From assembly GCA_049301335.1 (NCBI GenBank), contig JBAQKV010000021.1, forward strand, positions 1-30,545: DNA of 30,545 nucleotides, written 5' to 3'. The notes under the pieces are model-generated. The model had not been told where the DNA came from, ran no database searches, and saw nothing but the letters and a program-made list of their open reading frames with translations. Below, in pieces: positions 1-8,028 of the stretch. Position numbers and translations under genes: made by a program. The DNA comes from JANJWP01 sp049301335. Its GTDB lineage: Bacteria > Patescibacteriota > Gracilibacteria > BD1-5 > UBA2023. Within the stretch, counting starts at the first letter, position 1; each line of letters begins with the position of its first letter.

Positions 1-2250
1 AACGTAGGCTTCTTCGCCGTCGGTCATTTCGGACGCGAAGAGCGCGGTGGGACGAAGGTCGGCCGCTACGACTTCGGCGTAGTTGACGGCATCGGTATTT
101 CGACCGGGTTCTTGCCCGAGCTCGGTAAGGAACTGCGACGCGATCTTCATTTTCTTCCCGTCGGATTCGGCGTACGAGAGGTGGAGAACGGCCTTGGCGC
201 GGGTGATTCCCACGAAGAAGAGGCGGCGTTCCTCTTCTTCCGGGTCTCCGGCGATGGCGGCGGAACCGTCCTTGAGAACGGCCCCCGGCGGGAGGCGGAG
301 CTGGTCGACGTTGCGACGTCCTCCCCAGTTACCGTCACAGAGGTTCGACATGAAAACGGCTTCGTATTCGAGCCCCTTGGACTGGTGCGCGGTCAGGACT
401 TTTACGCGGTTGGGGACTTCGGAAAGGCGTTTGGACGGGAGCGAGAGCGAATACTTGCGGTAGTATCCGATCTTCTTCATGAATCCGGCCACGGTCAGGA
501 GCGGGTTCGACTGGCTCCAATCCTTGGCGGTATCGAAGAGGGTGAACACGTCTTCCAGATCAGGGAACGAGCCGCGCTTCTCGACGAAATCGAGAAAGCC
601 CACCGATTCGAATATGCGCTTAAAGTCTTCATAGAGCTGGACGTTCTCCGGTGCGGCGGCCGCGATCTTCGAATAGAAATCCGAGAGCCTGGCAACGTCT
701 TTCACGCCGATGTCGGCAAGGAGTTCGGGGTCGGCGATCGCGTCGAGGAACTTCATGCGGTCTTTGCGCGTATAGTTCATCTTGTAGAGCGCGCGGTTGA
801 TCTTGAGCACGTCGGCCGGATCGATATCGAAAATGCCCGACCTCGCGAGGCGGATGACCTTTTCTTCGGCGACGCCCGGGTCGGAGATGACTTCCAAAAG
901 GTCGAGTGCGAGCGTTACGGCTTCGCTCGAGAGCGCGTCCGCGGAAGCCTTGCTTTCGACCCCGATTCCGTTGGCGGCGAGAAAAGCGGCCCATTCCTGC
1001 GTTTCGCGGTTGGTGCGGGTGAGTACGGCGATTTCTTCCGGCGCGGTACCCTCGGCGAGAAGGCGGCGCACGTCGCGGAGGATGACGGCCTTTTCTTCGA
1101 GCGGGTTGGCGTACGCGGTAATGCGGACTTCGGCTCAATCGTTCGAACGGTGAGAATTGAGCAACTTCACGATATTCGGAACGTAGCGTCCGATGCGTTC
1201 CTGGTTGTTGCTAACGCTCTTTTCCGCCAAACGGAGGATGGCGTCGGTCGAACGGTAGTTCTCGGTAAGGACGATGAACTTGGTTCCTTCGTAGCGCTTC
1301 GAAAAGTGGAAGAGGTTTTCCAAACTCGCGCCCTGGAAACGGTAGATGGACTGGTCGTCGTCGCCCACGGCCATGACGTTGGGCGTGTCGGCTTCGGAGA
1401 GAATGGCGTCGATGACGCGGTTCTGCGCGCCCGACATGTCCTGGAACTCGTCGAGCATGATGTACTGGTACCTTTCGGCGAGCGTGGCGCGGATGTCGGA
1501 ATCGGTTTCCAAAACCTCGCCGACGTAGGTGATCATGTCGGAGAAGTCGTAGAAGCCGCGCTGGTAACAGGCGTCGAGGTATTTACGGTAGGCGTCGGCC
1601 AAATCGCGGAGCTTGCCGACCTGCTTTTCTCCGCGAGATTTTTCGGTGGCGTACTTCTTGAGTTCGGGCTTGATGCCGGAGAGGATTTCCGCGTTTTCTC
1701 GTTCGAGGTCGTCGGTGGCCTTGATGAGGCCTTCTACGGAAACGGCTTCCTGCTTGAGTTTGCCGATGCGGTCGCGGACGTGGGTGAGGTAAAAGAACCG
1801 GTCGTGGTCGGAGGACAGGTGCTCGTACTTGGCGTTCTCGATGATTTCCTCGAGAAGCGCGATCTGTTCGACGTCGTCGATGGGACGCATCGCGCGAAAA
1901 CGGAGGAATTTCTCCGGAAACATGCGGATGACGTCGTTCGAAAAGGCGTGGATGGTGGAAACCGTGATGCGGTACGCCTCGGTTCAAAGGAACTTCAAGA
2001 GACGCTTCTTGATCGAAACGACCCCCGCTTCGGTAAAGGTGGCGATGAGGAGGTTTTCGGGCTTGGCGTCGGTCTTGGTGAGGATGTTCGCCGCGCGGCA
2101 GGCGACGATTTGGGTTTTGCCCGTTCCGGGACCGGCAATGACGACGACCGGGCCGTAGAGCGTTTCCGCCGCGTCGCGCTGGGCGGCGTTCAGACCTTCG
2201 AGCGCCTTTTGGAGTTCTGGATGGGACAAGGGTTTCCGAGTGAGTTTCAA
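1..2250 (-). CDS. uvrD: UvrD/PcrA-type superfamily 1A DNA helicase, C-terminus cut by window edge
   Basis: ATP-dependent 3'-5' DNA helicase of DNA repair and replication, cytoplasmic. Read with UGA as Gly, 750 codons are open to the left edge. SF1A motifs occur in order: a Q-motif region LNAAQRDAA near residue 25, Walker A GPGTGKT near 40, motif Ia with STIHAFS, motif II DEFQDMS near 264, motif III VGDDDQSIYRFQGA, motif IV TENYRST, motif V TAHQSKGLEYE and motif VI EEERRLFFVGITRAKA. Two in-frame UGA codons lie at 1984-1986 and 1135-1137; both would otherwise split the protein between invariant motifs. The start chosen is TTG at 2250, because the Q motif follows at once and there is no in-frame ATG upstream of it. 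It lies only a few bases after a predicted transcription start, so translation may be leaderless. UvrD versus PcrA or Rep cannot be separated here. Confidence 0.93.
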
Positions 2251-2259
2251 ACGGGAGGA

Positions 2260-2287
2260 AGTATAGCTGGGAACGCGACGTATTCAA
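2260..2287 (-). promoter_or_regulatory. sigma70-like promoter of the UvrD-type helicase
   Basis: On the minus strand TTGAAT (2282-2287) and TATACT (2260-2265) are separated by 16 bp. The predicted start of transcription is about 2253, roughly three bases before the TTG start codon, which would give an essentially leaderless mRNA. The -35 box directly abuts the terminator of the upstream gene. Confidence 0.6.
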
Positions 2288-2316
2288 AGAAAAACCGCCC
2301 GGGAAACGGGCGGTTT
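2288..2316 (-). terminator. intrinsic terminator of the fibrinogen-like pilin-adhesin gene
   Basis: The GC-rich stem CCGCCCG/CGGGCGG (2295-2301 and 2307-2313, extendable by A-T pairs) has a 5-base loop and is followed on the minus strand by a T-rich tract. It lies about 60 bp after the stop at 2374 and right before the helicase promoter. Confidence 0.75.
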
Positions 2317-2373
2317 GGAAAGCGCGTGGAAACGGACGCGAAACGCGGTTCGGCGAGGTTCGTACGTAGGTAT

Positions 2374-3876
2374 TTAGCGCACGAAGAACGCGTAGTCGTA
2401 GGCGAGGCCCGAGGCCGCGTTCCAACTGGAATTCGCCGTGGCGGAATTGTAGTCGGAACCGATGCGGCAACCGTTCGTCATATCCCATCGGCAATTGAGC
2501 AACTGCGCGTCGGCATACGGACGCTGGTAGCCGACCTGCGTCGTGTCGTAGTAGGTTCAGAGTCCGCCGCCGGCGTTGTCGGTAATAGTGCCGCCGATGG
2601 AAACGCGGTCATTATCGTAGCTTCCGCGGGTTTCGTTAAGGTAGAGGTTCGCGTTCGGCGCGACGATGGGTTCGCTGGCGTTCAGTGCCGTAGTGACCGA
2701 AGACGAGACGACGGAAGACGTGAGTTGAACGTTCGCGCCCTTGTTGAAATAGTACGAAAGGGTCTTCGCGGTTTCGTTCAGATTGTACGACGCGGACGCG
2801 TAAGGGGTTCATTCGGCATGCACGCTGACCATGAGTTGCGAGCCGGCGAGCGCCGTGAAAGCGGAACCGTTCTTATAGTCGTTCGCGTTCAGAAGGGACG
2901 AGGGTACGGTTCCGTACGAGGAAGCGTTGGTCCAAAGCGCGTTATCGTAATGCATGACGTTACCGTCCGAGGTGTCGAGGTTCATTACGAGCGTCCAGCC
3001 GCCGCCGAGAGTGGTCATGTCGCAGTACGCCTGAAAGGAAGCGTTTCCGCCCGTGCCGTCGGGATCGATGGAATATACGCCGCTCGGGGACGTTGGCGTG
3101 GCGGTTTTGATCGCCTGGCAGTTGGCAGGATCGGGAACGGCGACCGTCTTCACTCCGAAAGCCCCGTCGACGAGCGCTCAGGTGAGGTTGGTAAGGGAAC
3201 CCGGCTCGGCACGCAGAAGTCAGGAAACCGTTCCGGGCGAAACGTCGGACGTGGGAAAATTCCCGCTGACGACCGCCGTTTTCGTCGCCGGAGCGACCGC
3301 TCAGGCCTGGAGATACGACGTCATCCGTTTCCTGCCGTTCGCCCCCGTCACCATGAAATCCGCCCCCGCGGCCATGAGGGAGTTGGCGTCGTAGGCGGCT
3401 TCCGCGGAGTCCGTTCCTAGCCGAGTGGCGCGGGCGATGACGCCGAAAGTCCCCCCGGGAAGCCCGGAAACAGAGACTTTGAACTTGTCGGGATTCAGTC
3501 TGAGTTTCTTGAAGTCGGGCTTTCAGGCGGTGTAGTTGGAATCGAGGGGAACCGAGCCGACGTCCCCTCCGGTGAGCGCCACGGATGCGCCGTCGAAGTA
3601 CGCGAAAGCGCCCGAGAGGGCGTAATCGCTATCGTGCACCACGTAGTACCTCGGCGAATTGCCCGTCAGCGCCGACTCCGCCGAAATAGCGGTCTGAACT
3701 GACCGCACGTTCGCCTTGACCGCCGAGTCTTTGGCGTCCTGTGAATAGCCGGAAAGCGCCAAAAAGCCTATCGTCGCCAATATCGCGAGGATGGTGATGA
3801 CGACGATGAGTTCGACGAGGGTGAAGCCGGAGATCCTCAGAGTTTTCTTCGGAACGTTGTTCGACGGTGTTCTCAT
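2374..3876 (-). CDS. Prepilin-type surface protein with C-terminal fibrinogen-like domain (pilin-adhesin 1)
   Basis: 500 aa with about six in-frame UGA (Gly) codons. Residues 1-17 are a short leader ending in SG, followed by FTLVELIVVITILAILA, the type III prepilin cleavage and N-methylation motif plus hydrophobic helix. This predicts processing by a prepilin peptidase and assembly into a type IV pilus or pseudopilus. A pilin body runs to about residue 232 and ends at the hinge TGALVDGA, shared with three other proteins of this window. From about C253 a fibrinogen-related domain begins: GVYSIDPDG is followed by YCDMTTLGGGWTLV (residues 284-297), the hallmark of bacterial fibrinogen-like YCDxxxxGGGW domains, which in animals bind glycans or acetylated ligands. 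Translation starts at ATG 3876, the first ATG after a promoter. Monocistronic with its own terminator. Function as a displayed receptor-binding pilin is inferred. Confidence 0.88.
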
Positions 3877-3900
3877 GGGAAACGTTGGTTACTATGCCTG

Positions 3901-3928
3901 ATAGTAATATATTTTTACCGAAATTCAA
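3901..3928 (-). promoter_or_regulatory. promoter of pilin-adhesin 1
   Basis: TTGAAT (3923-3928), 16 bp, TACTAT (3901-3906) on the minus strand. The predicted leader to ATG 3876 is about 18 nt and has no Shine-Dalgarno sequence. Confidence 0.55.
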
Positions 3929-3985
3929 CTTTTATGTGGCAAAAGTGGGAACGGTAATGAAATGGAATATCGGACGTTCGATATT

Positions 3986-4014
3986 TTGCGAACGCCGAAC
4001 AAATGCGGTAGCAT
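3986..4014 (+). promoter_or_regulatory. promoter of the 4040 gene
   Basis: TTGCGA (3986-3991), 17 bp, TAGCAT (4009-4014). The -35 box is overlapped by one arm of the inverted repeat CGTTCG-N8-CGAACG (3975-3994), which could be an operator. The divergent promoter of pilin-adhesin 1 lies about 60 bp away. Confidence 0.5.
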
Positions 4015-4039
4015 ATCCCGGTATCCAACCCCCTGCCCC

Positions 4040-4852
4040 ATGGCGAACGACAAGATCCCCCAATCAGCACAGGAAACCGTATCGGCTGAAAACCGCCGTT
4101 TTACCGAGCTCGTCGAATCCGGAAAATACGGAAAAATTCTCAAAGATCCCGCAACCGGCGACGTCGCGGTCATTTTCTGAGACAATCAGACGGTCAAGCT
4201 CAAGGCTGACGAAACCTTCACCTCGAATCCCTGATACGGGGCCGAAAAAAATCCGGCGGCACCGGGAAGCTACACCTCCACCGACGGCGCGGCTTTCAAT
4301 CCGCGTTTCGAAAGCCGTCCGATGACGAGCGCCGAAATCCTCGGCGCCGCCAAGGCGAAATTCGAAACAGCGCACAAGGGCGAAAGCCTTCGTACCATGG
4401 TTCCGAAAATGCTCTCGGAATTCGGCGTAGCGCTCGAAGAGAACGGAAGCACCTTCCGCTTGGTGAATTCGAGCGGAGGAGAAGTCCTTGAATTCGAAAT
4501 CGACGGAAAAACCAAACTCGAACGCCAGACGAAGGCCGCACAGCTCCACCTCGTCGTCGGCAAGGCGGTGGAAATCATGCGTACCTGCGAAGCGAAGCAT
4601 CCGCTCATGGCGGAATGCAAGGCGTATTCCGACATCGACCCCATCGTCTCTTACGGATACCGCGAACTCAAGATCGACGACGCGCTTTTCGGGGACAGCG
4701 TAGTGGCTTCGGGCGAACAGCTCGCCGGACTTACCAAAGGCCAGATGCGCTCTTTCGCGGAAAAGCTCGCCCCGTTCATCAACTCGGTATTCAAAACCCG
4801 TTACTCCGACATCGTCAAAAAAACCGGAGGCACCATCGCTTCCAACCGGTAA
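4040..4852 (+). CDS. Hypothetical cytoplasmic protein
   Basis: 270 aa; I do not recognise the family. The start ATG 4040 sits 26 bases after a good promoter. Two UGA codons (4178-4180 in VIFGDNQ and about 4232 in NPGYG) must be read as Gly to join an N-terminal third to the rest. No signal peptide, membrane helix or cysteine cluster is visible; the protein is charged and probably soluble. The N-terminal region (to about residue 95) looks like a short beta-rich segment, with a low-complexity Pro/Ala/Ser linker before MTSAEIL; the C-terminal 175 residues look mostly helical. It is convergent with a small ORF whose stop is only six bases away, and no terminator separates them. Confidence 0.75.
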
Positions 4853-4858
4853 TCCGAA

Positions 4859-5050
4859 TTACATCGGCAAATCGTCCAAAAGCCCTTCCATCTCGGAAGC
4901 GGCTTTTTTCTTTTCTTCTTCCTCTTTCGCGTGAAGCTCTTTGGTAAACTCGTCCACATGCGCGAATTTCTCGGCCATGCGCCGCATCGCCGCTTTGGTT
5001 ATCGGCTTAGCGCTTCAGCGTGAGGAGGGTGCGAAATCTCAGAAACCCAT
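4859..5050 (-). CDS. Small charged protein of unknown function
   Basis: 63 aa, first ATG at 5050, TAA at 4859-4861, with two in-frame UGA (Gly) codons near the N-terminus. The C-terminal half is strongly alpha-helical and charged: FTKELHAKEEEEKKKAA, then EMEGLLDDLPM at the very end. No membrane segment. The sequence has coding-like composition and fills an otherwise empty interval, but I recognise no family and see no convincing ribosome binding site, so it could be spurious. Confidence 0.5.
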
Positions 5051-5112
5051 GGCGTTGGAATGAAAATACGTAAGCGGCGGATATGCCGGTCGTTGTTTGT
5101 CTGGAAAGCACT

Positions 5113-5177
5113 ACGGCATACGCGCCGGTCCGCAGCGACTTTAGAACCCTAGGAGCCAGGACCGGCACGTATGCCGT
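5113..5177. repeat. Long near-perfect inverted repeat (18-bp arms, 29-base loop)
   Basis: The arm ACGGCATACGCGCCGGTC (5113-5130) pairs with GACCGGCACGTATGCCGT (5160-5177) with one mismatch. A partial third copy, ATGCCGGTC, is at 5083-5091. It starts eight bases beyond the stop of the sugar transferase gene. There is no T-tract on either side, so it is not a standard intrinsic terminator; it could be an mRNA-protecting hairpin, a REP-like element or an operator. Confidence 0.7.
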
Positions 5178-5184
5178 CCGTTTC

Positions 5185-6603
5185 TTATTTCGAAACCACG
5201 ACCGCGAAGGTCTTGAGGAGGATCTTCAGATCCAACGCGATGGACCAGTTCTCGATATAGAACACGTCGAAGCGCACTTCGTCGTCGAAACTGTTGCGGT
5301 GGCGTCCGTTCACTTGGGCCATTCCGGTGATGCCGGGCTTGAGAGTAAGTACGCGTTTTTGGGATTCTTCGTATTTCTTCACTTCGTCCGGGAGATGCGG
5401 GCGCGGTCAGACGAGGCTCATGTCGCCGAGCAGGACGTTGAAAAGCTGCGGAAGTTCGTCGATATCGAAACGGCGGAGGAACTTTCAGACTTTGGTAATG
5501 CGCGGATCGTTCTCGATCTTGAAAAGCGGGCCGTCGGTACGTTCGTTCTTTCGTACGAGCTGGGCCTTGAGTTTATCGGCGTCCGGGCGCATCGAGCGGA
5601 ACTTGAACATCGCGAACGGCTGCCCGAGACGTCAAACGCGGACGCTGCGGTATACCGGCGCATGAAAATCAGAGAGCCATACGGCGAGCGCGGCGAGGAC
5701 GAGTACCGGCGAAAGCGCGGCTATGAGCATCGCCGAAACCGACACGTCGAAACCGCGTTTGAGCACGCGCCCCCAAGGGCCGAGGCCGATGCTCACGACT
5801 TCCACAAGCGGAACCCCCGCCACGAACGAAACCTCGGTTTTCCTCGATTCGTTCAGGAGGAAGCGGTCGGCGTACCGGTACGCGACGCCGTAGGTCCGTG
5901 CGACTTCGAAAATCTCTTCGAGGTCGGTTTTGGAGAAATCCGAATCGAGGGAAACGATTTCTTCGAAATCGCGGTTCCGGCAGGCATCGATGACGGCGTC
6001 CTTGTTTCAGAAATAATTTTGGGAAAGCGGCGCGCGGTTGGCGAACCCCACGAGCTTATATCCCGGATTCGAGAGGAATTCGCCGAGGACCTCGGTGGCT
6101 TGACCTCCCGAAAGGACGAGGATTTTGCGTGCCGGAAAACATCCTCAGCGCAAAAGCGCGTTGCGGACGGTCGAAAAACCGTAGCGGACGAGCGAGACCC
6201 CTACGATCGACATCGCGAGGGCGAAGAAGATGATGAGGCGCGGAATCTCGACGCGCGTGAGGTATCCCGTGCTCAAATACGCGAGCGCGAGATAGTACAG
6301 GAACCACGAAAAGGAAATCGAAACCGTACGGAGGAAACCTTCGATTCCCCAGTCGTCGTCGTAGGTGATACGGTACGAACCTCGGAAAAAAGACACGAGC
6401 ACGTAGAGCGCGGCGCCCGTGGCGGCAAAGAAAAACAGCTGCGACTCGGTGATTCGCTGAATGGGGAGCTGGACTCCCGGAATGAGGTCGGTAACGAGAC
6501 GTATCTCGCGACCGGCGTAGAACGCGCCGAATACGGCGGCCGCTTCTACCGGAACCCGGCAAAGCCGGAATATGAGTTCGTGCCTTCGCATGGCGCGAAG
6601 CAT
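5185..6603 (-). CDS. Polyprenyl-phosphate sugar-1-phosphate transferase (WcaJ/WbaP-like)
   Basis: 472 aa, the usual length for this family. Such enzymes transfer a sugar-1-phosphate from a nucleotide sugar to undecaprenyl phosphate at the inner membrane, the first step of capsule or exopolysaccharide assembly. The N-terminal 150 residues hold about four hydrophobic helices, then a CoA-binding-like domain (about 155-260). The catalytic domain starts at LKRGFDVSVSAM near residue 280 and contains a membrane re-entrant helix, FKFRSMRPDA, DELPQLFNVLLGDMSLVGPRP and PGITGMAQVNGR. Five UGA codons are read as Gly; two of them fall in the family-invariant TKVGKFLRR and SLVGPRP motifs, strong proof of the recoding. 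Start ATG 6603; ATG 6591 is an alternative. Sugar specificity cannot be told. Confidence 0.92.
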
Positions 6604-6646
6604 AATGATTTCGCGAAAGAGTGCAACGCGTTAGATGACATAACTG

Positions 6647-6675
6647 TTGAACGAATCGCCAATTCCGTGTAAACT
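6647..6675 (+). promoter_or_regulatory. promoter of the LemA-like / peptidase E pair
   Basis: TTGAAC (6647-6652), 17 bp, TAAACT (6670-6675). The predicted leader to ATG 6701 is about 19 nt. This argues for the start at 6701 rather than the in-frame ATG at 6647, which lies inside the -35 box. Confidence 0.55.
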
Positions 6676-6700
6676 GGCGGCAATCCCAATAAAAAGAAAC

Positions 6701-7237
6701 ATGCCCTTCGATTTCACCTCCCAGACGTTCGTTACGACCGCCGTTTTCCTTCCCTTCGCCATCGCTACCGTCCACCGCGCGTTCGTTCTTTCGAGCCTTC
6801 GGAAATCCATCGAAAAACGCTCCCATGCGGTCATCGATTCATTCTTCCATAAGGTCGATAAGATTCCGGTCATCGTGGAGACTATCCGCAAATACGCCCC
6901 GCAGGACGAAATCTACGCCGAACTCGTCAAGCTCCACCGTACCGCGATCATCGCGAACGTAGCATCCGTATACGACATTCTCGAAAACGACGCCCGAATT
7001 TCGTCGAAGTTCCGATTCCTCATGCACCTTTCCATCCGTATCCGCGAAATTTCGCACGACGGCAATTTCCTCTACGCGCGCAGCATTTGGATGTACCACG
7101 AAAATTCCGCGAAGGAAGAACTCGATAAGATGGACGAAGAAATCCGCAAATACGAAAACCTCCGCAAGAGCCGTGCGTACACGCTCTTCGGAATCCTTCT
7201 CCCCGCCAAAGAAATCCACCCCGTCAAAGGGGCGTAA
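6701..7237 (+). CDS. LemA-like membrane-anchored coiled-coil protein
   Basis: 178 aa. A hydrophobic N-terminus (TTAVFLPFAIATV, residues 10-22) is followed by a helical, charged domain. The segment KVDKIPVIVETIRKYA aligns by eye with the LemA signature (RxDLIPNLVxTVKGYA), and the C-terminal pattern IRKYENLRKSRAYTLFG resembles the LemA ending (DYNxxIxxFPxxxxAxLFG). Length is close to LemA proteins (about 185 aa). LemA proteins are small helical-bundle membrane proteins without a settled function and are common in Patescibacteria. Similarity is distant, so LemA-like rather than LemA. No in-frame UGA. Peptidase E follows after 18 bp, probably in one transcript. Confidence 0.6.
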   Translation: MPFDFTSQTFVTTAVFLPFAIATVHRAFVLSSLRKSIEKRSHAVIDSFFHKVDKIPVIVETIRKYAPQDEIYAELVKLHRTAIIANVASVYDILENDARISSKFRFLMHLSIRIREISHDGNFLYARSIWMYHENSAKEELDKMDEEIRKYENLRKSRAYTLFGILLPAKEIHPVKGA

Positions 7238-7255
7238 CCCTTACGGAACCGAACC

Positions 7256-7972
7256 ATGGCCATTACGAAAATCGTCGCGATAGGAGGCTGAGAAATGGGC
7301 CGCCCGGGAACCCAGATAGAAACCGAAGCCATCGACCGTTTCGTCGTGTCGCTCGCAGGTAAAGAAAAACCGGTGGTCGCGTTCGTCCCCACCGCTTCGA
7401 ACGATTCGCGCGGGTACGTCATCACCGTCTACGAACAGTACCGCAAACGCCTCGGCTGCAAGTTCCGGGAAATCATGGTGAAGGAAATGGAATCCGACAT
7501 CGAATCAGTTCGGGCGAAGATTCTGTCGAGCGACATCGTCTACGTAGGCGGCGGTAACACGCTCAAGATGATGAAGATTTGGCGGAAGACCGGCTTCGAC
7601 AAGGTTTTGAAAGAAGCGTACGAAGCCGGAATCGTCCTCGCCGGGCTCTCGGCATGAGCGAACTGCTGGTTCGAATACGGCCACTCGGATTCGCGGCGCT
7701 TCACCAAGCCGGACTCCCCTTTCGTCTTCGTCAGATGACTGGGGCTCGTCGGAGGCACGTTCTGTCCGCATTACGATACCGAAGCCGACCGAAGGCCGGA
7801 CTTGCTCGAAAGGATGGCCAAGCGGAGAGGTGCCGCATACGCCGCCACCAACTGCGCGGCGCTCGCCATCATCGATGGGAATACGAGCGTCATAACTTCG
7901 AGGGATGGCGCGCACGTCGTAAAAATCGAAAAGAAAGACGGAACCGTTGTAGAAAACGTCATTCCGCAGTAA
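7256..7972 (+). CDS. Peptidase family S51 (peptidase E-like / cyanophycinase-like)
   Basis: 238 aa, typical family length, predicted cytoplasmic serine exopeptidase; family members act on Asp-X dipeptides or related acidic peptides. The nucleophile elbow GLSAGANCWFEYGHSDS carries the predicted catalytic Ser132, with the following Gly encoded by UGA; LGLVGGTFCPHYDTE supplies the predicted catalytic His172. YVGGGNTLKM is the conserved loop before the elbow. Three in-frame UGA codons (GGGEMGR near residue 12, SAGA at 134 and VRGLGLV) sit at glycines conserved in the family; without recoding the gene is in three pieces. Start ATG 7256 has no Shine-Dalgarno sequence. It probably shares the upstream LemA-like gene's promoter and ends in a bidirectional terminator. 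Confidence 0.9.
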
Positions 7973-7985
7973 AGACGGTTTCAAT

Positions 7986-8015
7986 AAAAAAACGCCCCGT
8001 TTCGGGGGCGTTTTT
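7986..8015. terminator. Bidirectional intrinsic terminator between peptidase E and cysS
   Basis: The stem CGCCCC/GGGGCG with a short GTTTCG-type loop is flanked by an A-run on the left and a T-run on the right, so it can stop transcription from both convergent genes. Confidence 0.8.
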
Positions 8016-8028
8016 CTATGGTCGGAGA

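Noticed and set aside
112..3420. A 1102-codon open frame on the plus strand
   Set aside because: It is the antisense of the helicase and pilin-adhesin 1. It has no recognisable domain and arises from GC-rich codon structure, whereas the opposite strand has complete helicase and fibrinogen-like motifs.
5113..5177. tRNA-like gene
   Set aside because: The long stem with a single 29-base loop gives no cloverleaf, no TPsiC-loop consensus and no acceptor stem of 7 bp with a proper D arm.
7652..7660. UGA as selenocysteine or as tryptophan (code 4)
   Set aside because: The sites are conserved glycines, not Cys or Trp. UGG is used normally for Trp, there are far too many sites for selenocysteine, and no SECIS-like hairpins follow them.
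7256..7972. Peptidase E and other genes as pseudogenes broken by in-frame stops
   Set aside because: All breaks are UGA, never UAA or UAG. They coincide with conserved glycines, and the frame continues with conserved motifs on both sides.
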